NCBI GenBank assembly: GCA_003510215.1 | Contig: DOKQ01000133.1 | Coordinates: 1 to 8,053 of the forward strand | DNA from: Erysipelotrichaceae bacterium | GTDB taxonomy: Bacteria; Bacillota_I; Bacilli_A; Erysipelotrichales; Erysipelotrichaceae | Direction: 5' to 3' | Length of the DNA stretch: 8,053 nt | In this document: positions 1-4,349 of the stretch, piece after piece | Layout of the letters: every line of letters begins with the position of its first letter | How positions within the stretch are numbered: the stretch's first letter is position 1 | Notes under the pieces: model-generated | What the model saw: only the letters and a program-made list of their open reading frames with translations | Told to the model about the DNA's origin: nothing | Database searches by the model: none | Program-made: the position numbers and the translations under genes

Positions 1-4
1 CGAT

Positions 5-520
5 ATGATTCACGTCGTCCTGTTTGAACCTGAGATTCCACAGAATACAGGGAATATCATGCGTACCTGCGCAGCTACGAATGCTGTATTACATTTGATT
101 GAGCCTATGGGATTTTCGTTGGATGAAAAACATCTTCGAAGAAGTGGTATGGACTATCGGGAAATCTGTGAGTTTCACCAATATAAAGATTGGGATGATT
201 TTGTGCAAAAACACCCTGGAACCAAGTACTTTGTCACCCGATATGGGAAAAAACCACCCTCATCCTTCGATTTTTCAGCACATATAAATGAACCTGTGTA
301 CCTTGTTTTCGGAAAGGAAAGTACAGGTATCCCGAAGGACATCCTAAAAGCCTCTTTGGATACCTGCATGAGGTTGCCTATGGTTGAGCATGCACGAAGT
401 CTGAATCTTTCCAATACAGTAGCAATTTGTGTATATGAAGTGCTTCGTCAGCTGGATTATCCGGGTTTATCCTCATTGGAAGTGATTAAAGGGGCTGATT
501 GGCTTGAAATCGACCACTGA
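5..520 (+). CDS. trmL: tRNA (cytidine/uridine-34 2'-O)-methyltransferase TrmL
   Basis: This cytoplasmic SPOUT-class enzyme uses S-adenosylmethionine to methylate the ribose 2'-OH of wobble nucleotide 34 in certain leucine tRNAs (family knowledge). The 171-residue protein shows the family hallmarks: the N-terminal strand and loop HVVLFEPEIPQNTGNIMRTC (residues 3-22), VFGKESTGIP (about residues 102-111), and the trefoil-knot SAM-binding segment near the C-terminus with MRLPM and RSLNLSNTVAICVYE. It is slightly longer than the usual 155-160 residues because of a C-terminal extension. The ATG at 5 matches the usual family start, but its ribosome binding site lies outside the window. The downstream membrane-protein gene overlaps its last 17 bases, suggesting cotranscription. 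No key motif is missing. The assignment is secure at family level; the exact tRNA targets are inferred. Confidence 0.95.
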   Translation: MIHVVLFEPEIPQNTGNIMRTCAATNAVLHLIEPMGFSLDEKHLRRSGMDYREICEFHQYKDWDDFVQKHPGTKYFVTRYGKKPPSSFDFSAHINEPVYLVFGKESTGIPKDILKASLDTCMRLPMVEHARSLNLSNTVAICVYEVLRQLDYPGLSSLEVIKGADWLEIDH

Positions 521-1058
521 ATCGTTGAATGCTAAAACACTCTTCTGGTTGGGGACATGTTTTTGGCTGTCCCTTTTTTATCTGATATCCATTGCAATGC
601 TAGCCAAAGCTTCTTTTTACCTATTGCAAATGACCTCCACCCAACAGATTTATTCGACTGTGTTACCCGAGGTAACAGCGCTTTTTATCGGACGATGGTT
701 AATCTGGTCTTTAGAGTTTCCACTCTCATCCAACTCACTGTTATTAGCCGCAAGGTATTCACTTACCTATATGGATGTCTGGGTGATGCTTCTTTCAATC
801 ATTACACTATTTACCCCCAGAAGATTTGATGGACTTAGAAAACATCAAGTATACACGCAGATTTTATTTATTCTATATCTTCTCATCTCCTTTTTATTTT
901 ATGGATCAATCTTTTATAGTGTTGTGGCCATGCATGCGTTTAGAGCCATTTCATTTCTTCGATTCATCGGTGGAATCATTGCAGTATTAAGTGCACTATC
1001 GCTTCTAATCTTTAGCTTCATGATTAAAAGAGTTATGAGCATCTATGTGGTTCGATGA
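504..1058 (+). CDS. Multi-pass membrane protein of unknown function
   Basis: I do not recognise this 184-residue protein. It is strongly hydrophobic with about four to five likely membrane segments (residues ~13-38, ~54-70 weaker, ~88-104, ~117-141, ~149-174). Short polar or basic linkers separate them, such as TPRRFDGLRKHQ at 104-115, and a basic end follows the last helix (KRVMSIYVVR). No catalytic motif is visible. The start chosen is TTG at 504, inside the end of trmL. It is preceded by AAAGGGG (488-494) with a 9-base gap, while the first in-frame ATG would fall inside the first membrane helix. The 17-base overlap with trmL implies translational coupling. No terminator follows; the next promoter begins at its stop codon. 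Confidence 0.7.
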   Translation: MKSTTESLNAKTLFWLGTCFWLSLFYLISIAMLAKASFYLLQMTSTQQIYSTVLPEVTALFIGRWLIWSLEFPLSSNSLLLAARYSLTYMDVWVMLLSIITLFTPRRFDGLRKHQVYTQILFILYLLISFLFYGSIFYSVVAMHAFRAISFLRFIGGIIAVLSALSLLIFSFMIKRVMSIYVVR

Positions 1059-1087
1059 TTGTAAAAAAAGATTAAATCAACTATAAT
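1059..1087 (+). promoter_or_regulatory. Sigma-A-type promoter for the small membrane peptide
   Basis: The -35 box TTGTAA (1059-1064) and the perfect -10 box TATAAT (1082-1087) are separated by exactly 17 bases. Transcription would begin near 1094, directly at the ribosome binding site GAGGTG (1095-1100), so the leader would be only about 14 bases long. Confidence 0.75.
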
Positions 1088-1107
1088 ATACTTCGAGGTG
1101 AATCCCT

Positions 1108-1254
1108 ATGATCAGTAGTATCAATGATGTTGTGTCCATCGCAGTTATCAGTGGCATCGTAGTCGTGTCGTTGATACTGTCATTTCGTTCTTTTTTGATT
1201 AAACGAAGAGAAAAAATGATTGAAGAGGAAATCGAATATTACAAAGAGTGGTAG
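1108..1254 (+). CDS. 48-residue single-pass membrane peptide, unknown function
   Basis: This is a short but well-supported gene. GAGGTG (1095-1100) lies 7 bases before ATG 1108, a near-consensus promoter lies just upstream, and two consecutive TAG stops end it (1252-1257). The peptide has a short polar N-terminus (MISSIND), one hydrophobic segment at residues ~8-30 (VVSIAVISGIVVVSLIL and following), and a highly charged tail with KRREK, EEEIEYYKEW. This predicts one membrane helix followed by a charged amphipathic cytoplasmic helix; basic residues right after the helix favour the C-terminus inside. I recognise no family. It could be a small accessory subunit or membrane-anchored peptide. No terminator separates it from ridA 96 bases downstream, so read-through into ridA is possible. 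Confidence 0.7.
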   Translation: MISSINDVVSIAVISGIVVVSLILSFRSFLIKRREKMIEEEIEYYKEW

Positions 1255-1350
1255 TAGCTGATGATTACTTCTTAACAGGGGATTTTACGTAGTTTTCAGT
1301 GATATGAATAGGATATTAGAGTGATGAACATCTAACTTAGGAGGAACAAC

Positions 1351-1863
1351 ATGTTTGATTCAATTACATCTGTCAATGCACCTAAAGCCATTGGCCCATA
1401 CTCACCAGCAGTAAAACTGGGAGATTTCGTTTATATGTCAGGTCAAATTCCTGTAGACCCATTTTCAGGTGAAGTCGTTGAAGGCGGAATTCAGGAACAA
1501 ACCTACCAGGTATTAAAAAATATCGAAGCTTTACTGGCTGAGATGAATCTGGAAATGCGCCATATCGTAAAGACAACAGTCTTTATGACAGATTTGGCTG
1601 AATTTGATGAAATGAATCAGATTTATGCAACTTATTTTGCTCAACCATACCCAGCTCGTTCAACGATTCAAGTAGTTGCACTTCCAAAAGGGGTGAAGGT
1701 TGAAATTGAGTGTTTGGTTATTGATACATTGGCTTACGAAGCTCACCATAGTCATGGCGGATGTGATGACTGTGACAGTGGATGCGGCTGTGGGCATGAT
1801 CACGAACATGATCATGAACATTCATCAGAAGAAGCGTGTGAAGACGGTTGTTGCTGCGGTTAA
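1351..1863 (+). CDS. ridA: RidA-family enamine/imine deaminase with a His/Cys-rich C-terminal tail
   Basis: RidA proteins hydrolyse reactive 2-aminoacrylate and related enamines/imines, formed by PLP enzymes such as threonine dehydratase, to 2-ketoacids plus ammonia. They act as cytoplasmic trimers (family knowledge). Residues 1-127 form a complete YjgF/RidA domain: APKAIGPYSPAV (10-21, Tyr17), SGQIPVDP (30-37), the signature PARSTIQVVALP (101-112) with the carboxylate-binding Arg103, and KVEIE (116-120) with Glu120. The family usually ends near here (~125-130 residues). This protein continues for 40 residues (131-170) with 8 His, 8 Cys and 11 Asp/Glu, including HHSH, CDDC, CGCGHDHEHDHEH and a final CCCG. 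The tail is in frame with no sign of frameshift. Start: ATG 1351 with AGGAGG (1339-1344) 6 bases upstream. The tail's function is unknown; metal binding is inferred from composition. Confidence 0.93.
   Translation: MFDSITSVNAPKAIGPYSPAVKLGDFVYMSGQIPVDPFSGEVVEGGIQEQTYQVLKNIEALLAEMNLEMRHIVKTTVFMTDLAEFDEMNQIYATYFAQPYPARSTIQVVALPKGVKVEIECLVIDTLAYEAHHSHGGCDDCDSGCGCGHDHEHDHEHSSEEACEDGCCCG
1795..1818 (+). repeat. Two 12-base tandem units encoding His-Asp-His-Glu
   Basis: CATGATCACGAA (1795-1806) is followed immediately by CATGATCATGAA (1807-1818), one base different. Each encodes HDHE in the ridA tail. The near-identity, including third positions, suggests that part of the metal-ligand-rich tail grew by local duplication or slippage. 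Confidence 0.8.
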
Positions 1864-1877
1864 TCCGCAGCTTTTTT
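1853..1877 (+). terminator. Intrinsic terminator spanning the ridA stop codon
   Basis: A perfect 7-bp stem GCTGCGG (1853-1859) / CCGCAGC (1865-1871) with loop TTAAT is followed by TTTTTT (1872-1877). The left arm encodes the last Cys-Cys-Gly of RidA, the loop carries both ridA's TAA (1861-1863) and the minus-strand gene's stop (1860-1862), and the right arm lies in the end of the minus-strand gene. On the minus strand no T-run follows the hairpin, so it should act mainly on ridA transcripts. Confidence 0.85.
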
Positions 1878-2630
1878 ATTGTCTGAAAGCAGCTGCTCAA
1901 TGATCATAACCATGTGTTTGTTTGGCTGACCGTGCTGTTGCAGAAAGAGGAGCATCGCCTCAATGGATGGTGAAACATCATTGATTGAGCCAAACATCCT
2001 GTGGCACTGAGGGAAAAAGCCCGGAAAATTCTGCTCGACTCGTCGAGCCGGATTGAATATGTCGGAATAACTGGTTTTTGGCTTTTCAATCATTGATATC
2101 AGTGAAATGATCTTTTCAGCTGCAGCTTGAAGTAGCTGATATCCGGCAATTCTCTCGTGTCGCAAATAACGAGTGTACCCTACATAGATATTGGTAAGTG
2201 CTTCATTCATTAGAAAATCAAAGGAAGATAGATTCTGTGAAAGTTTGGCACGCTCGCCAAAATTGGCATCAATATCATAACCTTCTTTTTGAAAAACAAC
2301 GCGGCTATTTGATCCGATGATGGTTGGCAGTTGGGCATATTCAAAGATAGCCTGTTCACCATATATGCCATCCTCATACATAAACTTGAAGCCATCTTTT
2401 GTATTCTGAAAGAGAAATAACAGCTTAGAGGATGCGACGTGTAGCCATTGGGTATTTTCTAAGAATAACTTTTGAGATCCATCTTTAACAATCACAAAAA
2501 AGTCCAGATCAGAGTACTGGTCCAAACGTTCTTTTTCAACCCCAATGGAACCCGTTGCAATCAAAGCAATTACATGATCATTCTCTTTTAGGTTTTGCGT
2601 AATCTCATCAAGTCTTTCTAACTGTTTCAT
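1860..2630 (-). CDS. Nucleotidyltransferase resembling Lnu(B)/Lnu(F) lincosamide nucleotidyltransferases
   Basis: The 256-residue protein has an N-terminal polymerase-beta-type nucleotidyltransferase fold and a helical C-terminal half. Gly27-Ser28 followed by SDLDFFV (40-46) supplies the two metal-binding carboxylates Asp41 and Asp43. The spacing between GS and DxD (12 residues) is slightly long. Further landmarks recall Lnu(F)-type enzymes from memory: QWLHVAS (61-67), MYEDGIYGEQAIFEY (84-98), a helical NIYVGYTRYLRHER stretch (147-160), and NPARRVEQ (193-200). Such enzymes transfer AMP from ATP to a hydroxyl of a small molecule. The true substrate is unknown and resistance is not shown. An upstream ATG at 2642 is in frame, but the ATG at 2630 has GGAG (2640-2637) at 6 bases while 2642 has no good site, so 2630 is preferred. 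It converges on ridA and diverges from the comK-like gene. Confidence 0.8.
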   Translation of the reverse strand: MKQLERLDEITQNLKENDHVIALIATGSIGVEKERLDQYSDLDFFVIVKDGSQKLFLENTQWLHVASSKLLFLFQNTKDGFKFMYEDGIYGEQAIFEYAQLPTIIGSNSRVVFQKEGYDIDANFGERAKLSQNLSSFDFLMNEALTNIYVGYTRYLRHERIAGYQLLQAAAEKIISLISMIEKPKTSYSDIFNPARRVEQNFPGFFPQCHRMFGSINDVSPSIEAMLLFLQQHGQPNKHMVMIIEQLLSDNKKAAD

Positions 2631-2636
2631 AAAGAT

Positions 2637-2640
2637 CTCC
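2637..2640 (-). promoter_or_regulatory. Ribosome binding site deciding the nucleotidyltransferase start
   Basis: On the minus strand GGAG (2640 down to 2637) sits six bases before ATG 2630-2628. It lies inside the possible four-codon extension that begins at 2642, which itself lacks a good site. This is why the shorter protein is called. Confidence 0.65.
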
Positions 2641-2656
2641 ATTTCATTTTTCCATT

Positions 2657-2671
2657 ATTTTATCATAAAAT
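2657..2671. promoter_or_regulatory. 15-bp AT-rich palindrome between divergent genes, possible operator
   Basis: ATTTTAT-C-ATAAAAT is a perfect 7+1+7 inverted repeat in the 89-base gap between the nucleotidyltransferase start and the comK-like start. On the minus strand it contains TATGAT, usable as a -10 box, though no good -35 is seen. A perfect palindrome could bind a dimeric regulator, but AT-rich palindromes also occur by chance. Confidence 0.3.
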
Positions 2672-2719
2672 TTAAAGGAATTTTCATGTTTATTAAGAAT
2701 AAGAATTGAGGTGGTTTTT

Positions 2720-3196
2720 ATGACGATGGATACGATAGTCATGTTGGAAGAAAAACAGGGGCAAACACATGTATTATTTGAAGATATGCAAAGGAAAGTC
2801 ATTTCTATGGGTGTAAATGAGTTTCTGGATAAACTTTGTCTTGGTCACGGTGGGACCGTGAAAGGGAATCAGAAAGCGATGAGTGTATCTTTAAACATAC
2901 GACAGAAAATTCCAATTCTTATTTGTCGAAAGAAACGGTTCATTCTATATCCCGTAACGCAAGTAAGTGGAACCAAAGTATGGATTCGTTATCTGTATTC
3001 ACAAAAAATAAAGAAAGTACATGAATACAAAACCAGGTTGATCTATCACGAACAAATGGGTATAGATGTGGATGCAAATGTACGAGCAGTTCAGCGACAG
3101 CATTATCGCTGTACTGACTATCTGGCACACTTGGATACGTTTGAACGAAAGTGTGCAGTGGTAGCGCTTACGGATATAAAACTTCTTTTGAAGTGA
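2720..3196 (+). CDS. ComK-like transcription factor (short form)
   Basis: ComK is the master activator of competence genes in Bacillus; homologues occur in many Bacillota (family knowledge). This 158-residue protein aligns by eye with the ComK core. LGHGGTVKGNQKA (41-53) corresponds to the FYG.TY.G.KA region. QKIPILI (62-68) matches the KPPI segment, FILYPV (74-79) matches the FFPT segment, and KVWIRYLYSQKI (86-97) matches the conserved Trp-Ile block. It is shorter than the ~190 residues of Bacillus and Staphylococcus ComK, with a reduced N-terminus and no long C-terminal tail. The start is ATG 2720, with GAGGTGG (2708-2714) directly before it; the in-frame GTG at 2711 is part of that ribosome site. 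It appears to be a single-gene unit followed by the yitT promoter. Family membership is likely; its role in competence is inferred. Confidence 0.65.
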   Translation: MTMDTIVMLEEKQGQTHVLFEDMQRKVISMGVNEFLDKLCLGHGGTVKGNQKAMSVSLNIRQKIPILICRKKRFILYPVTQVSGTKVWIRYLYSQKIKKVHEYKTRLIYHEQMGIDVDANVRAVQRQHYRCTDYLAHLDTFERKCAVVALTDIKLLLK

Positions 3197-3205
3197 GAAT
3201 GTTCG

Positions 3206-3233
3206 TTGTATGAAAGAGTAAAATGTGTATAAT
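3206..3233 (+). promoter_or_regulatory. Sigma-A-type promoter for the YitT-family gene
   Basis: TTGTAT (3206-3211) and a perfect TATAAT (3228-3233) are separated by 16 bases. Initiation near 3240 leaves a leader of about 15 bases before ATG 3256. An in-frame ATG at 3223 lies inside this promoter and therefore cannot be the usual start. Confidence 0.7.
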
Positions 3234-3255
3234 TAGGTTGATACGAGGTGGTTGT

Positions 3256-4110
3256 ATGGATATGAAAAAACATGTCAAAACGACAGTTATGGTTGTTTTG
3301 TCTGCATTGCTTGGTTCACTTGCGATAAAGATTTTTATCGATGCGGGCGGTTTATTCCCAGGTGGTTTTTCCGGTGTCAGTATCTTGATTCAGCGGGTTG
3401 TTTATCGTGAATTTTCAATTCAGATTCCATTTGGTTTATTGTATATCGGATTAAACGTGGGTCCAACACTCCTCGTTTACAAGTTTGTCGGTAAATGGTT
3501 CACTGTTTACTCAGTTTTACAGTTTATGCTTGTCAGCTTATTTGTGGCACTGATTCCTTCAATGGATATTACCTACGATATCTTTCTTATCTCCATTTTT
3601 GGTGGTATTCTATCTGGCTCTGCCGCCTCATTAGCTCTTACTGCTAATGCAAGTAGTGGAGGGACAGATTTCATTGCTATTTATTTTTCCAATAAAATGA
3701 ATGCACCGGCATGGCAGTATATACTGTATGCAAACAGTGTTTTATTGTTTATCGCAGGGTTGTTATTTGGTTGGGAGAAAGCGCTGTATTCCATTGTTTT
3801 TCAATATGTGGCTACTCAGGTTGTTAATGACATGCATATGAGATATAAACTTATGAGTCTTCGCATGTTTACTGAAAAACCGGATGAGGTCGTTGATGAA
3901 ATACTTAAATCCACACGCCACGGGATCACAAAACTATGGGGTGAGGGTGGTTACAGTAAAACAAGGAAATGCATGCTTTATATGGTTGTGAATGCATTTG
4001 AGGTGGAAGATATTGTTGAGGCGGCACGTAGTGTGGATCCTAATATGTTCATTGATATTTCCAAAACGGAGCGAGTGATTGGGAATTATTACCGGAAACC
4101 GCTGGATTGA
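3256..4110 (+). CDS. YitT-family integral membrane protein (DUF161/DUF2179)
   Basis: The 284-residue protein has the standard YitT layout: an N-terminal membrane domain and a C-terminal cytoplasmic DUF2179 domain. Likely membrane segments are ~8-28, ~57-77, ~82-101, ~109-129, ~155-172 and ~176-192. Family motifs include GGLFPGGFSGVS (31-42) and the glycine-rich SSGGTDFIA (133-141). The soluble domain follows from ~218, with RHGITKLWGEGGYS (221-234), CMLYMVV (239-245), VDPNMFIDI (260-268) and VIGNYY (274-279). The family is widespread in Bacillota; its transport or sensing role is not established, although the length is typical. ATG 3256 is chosen because GAGGTGG (3245-3251) precedes it and the promoter excludes the upstream ATG. 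ATG 3262 is a less likely alternative. No clear terminator follows, so read-through toward the metK leader is possible. Confidence 0.93.
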   Translation: MDMKKHVKTTVMVVLSALLGSLAIKIFIDAGGLFPGGFSGVSILIQRVVYREFSIQIPFGLLYIGLNVGPTLLVYKFVGKWFTVYSVLQFMLVSLFVALIPSMDITYDIFLISIFGGILSGSAASLALTANASSGGTDFIAIYFSNKMNAPAWQYILYANSVLLFIAGLLFGWEKALYSIVFQYVATQVVNDMHMRYKLMSLRMFTEKPDEVVDEILKSTRHGITKLWGEGGYSKTRKCMLYMVVNAFEVEDIVEAARSVDPNMFIDISKTERVIGNYYRKPLD

Positions 4111-4120
4111 AAAAAAAAAG

Positions 4121-4135
4121 TTTACTATTAGTAAA
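4121..4135. repeat. 15-bp palindrome upstream of the metK promoter
   Basis: TTTACTA-T-TAGTAAA is a perfect 7+1+7 inverted repeat ending seven bases before the metK -35 box. On the plus strand an A-run (4111-4119) precedes it and no T-run follows, so it is not a conventional terminator for the YitT gene. It could be an operator or a weak hairpin; its role is unknown. Confidence 0.4.
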
Positions 4136-4142
4136 ATAATAC

Positions 4143-4171
4143 TTGCATTATACTAAACTACATGTTATAAA
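4143..4171 (+). promoter_or_regulatory. metK promoter with extended -10
   Basis: TTGCAT (4143-4148), a 17-base spacer and TATAAA (4166-4171) form a good sigma-A promoter. TG at 4163-4164 adds an extended -10 element. Transcription would start near 4178, just before the riboswitch aptamer. Confidence 0.75.
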
Positions 4172-4183
4172 TATATACGGTCT

Positions 4184-4279
4184 TTTTATCAAGAGATGAG
4201 GTAGAGAGTTAGCTCAATGACCTCACGCCAACCTGGAGAGAAGTTTGCTCAAAGGTGGTCCCGCTAACAGCGATAAGGG
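4184..4279 (+). promoter_or_regulatory. SAM riboswitch aptamer (S-box clan, SAM-I/IV-like architecture)
   Basis: This binds S-adenosylmethionine in the metK leader. P1 pairs TTTATC (4185-4190) with GATAAG (4272-4277). The S-box hallmark ATCAAGAG spans 4188-4195. P2 pairs TGAGGT (4197-4202) with ACCTCA (4220-4225), with an AATGA-containing internal loop as in S-boxes. CCAACC (4228-4233) is followed by P3, ACCT (4231-4234) with AGGT (4253-4256). The P2 loop GTTAGC (4208-4213) is exactly complementary to GCTAAC (4263-4268), giving a six-base pseudoknot downstream of P3. That segment also offers a small CGCT/AGCG hairpin. The pseudoknot, with little room for a SAM-I P4 helix, points to the SAM-I/IV variant class. 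Class assignment is by eye. Confidence 0.85.
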
Positions 4280-4308
4280 AAATCGGATTCACAAAATGAA
4301 GCCTTCTC
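4277..4308 (+). promoter_or_regulatory. Possible metK antiterminator
   Basis: GGGAA (4277-4281) can pair with TTCTC (4304-4308), and GGATTC (4285-4290) with GAAGCC (4298-4303) with one mismatch and a three-base bulge. This structure would use the 3' side of P1 and the left arm of the terminator at once, so SAM-stabilised P1 would release the terminator. The competing fold is inferred from base complementarity only. Confidence 0.5.
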
Positions 4309-4328
4309 TTGCGCGAGAAGGCCTTTTT
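4301..4328 (+). terminator. Riboswitch-controlled intrinsic terminator of metK
   Basis: GCCTTCTC (4301-4308) pairs perfectly with GAGAAGGC (4315-4322) around a six-base loop, followed by C and TTTTT (4324-4328). It lies between the aptamer and the metK ribosome binding site, where a transcription-attenuation expression platform is expected. SAM excess should favour termination. Confidence 0.9.
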
Positions 4329-4349
4329 CATATCAAGGAGGAACCTATC

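Noticed and set aside
1255..1350. Possible separate promoter for ridA
   Set aside because: Candidates such as TTTTCA (1293-1298) with TATTAG (1314-1319) have a 15-base spacer and weak boxes, so I do not call one. ridA may be read from the upstream small-gene promoter.
1795..1830. Short tandem repeats as a CRISPR-like array
   Set aside because: The units are 12 bases, contiguous without spacers, and encode HDHE in frame within ridA.
1700..1903. Open frames overlapping the ridA tail on both strands, Cys- or His-rich
   Set aside because: They are shadows of the low-complexity ridA tail sequence with no ribosome site or family resemblance.
2673..2685. ComK-box-like sequence upstream of the ComK-like gene
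   Set aside because: TAAA-GGAAT-TTTC differs at two of the eight defining AAAA-N5-TTTT positions and such matches are common in AT-rich DNA.
2711..2719. GTG start for the ComK-like gene
   Set aside because: This GTG is itself part of the GAGGTGG ribosome site serving ATG 2720.
3181..3194. Hairpin ACTTC-TTTT-GAAGT at the end of the ComK-like gene
   Set aside because: The stem is only 5 bp, AT-rich, and not followed by a T-run, so it is not a convincing terminator.
3223..3255. Earlier ATG for the YitT-family gene
   Set aside because: It falls within the promoter; TATAAT is at 3228-3233, and GAGGTGG sits directly before ATG 3256.
4251..4265. T-box-like sequence AAAGGTGGTCCCGCT
   Set aside because: It resembles the T-box core by chance. 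The surrounding P1-P3 helices, ATCAAGAG and the pseudoknot identify an S-box-clan aptamer, and metK suits SAM control.
4245..4349. In-frame TTG extension of metK adding 35 residues
   Set aside because: It lies inside the riboswitch and terminator, encodes nothing MetK-like, and ATG 4350 has an ideal AAGGAGG site and the family's usual start.
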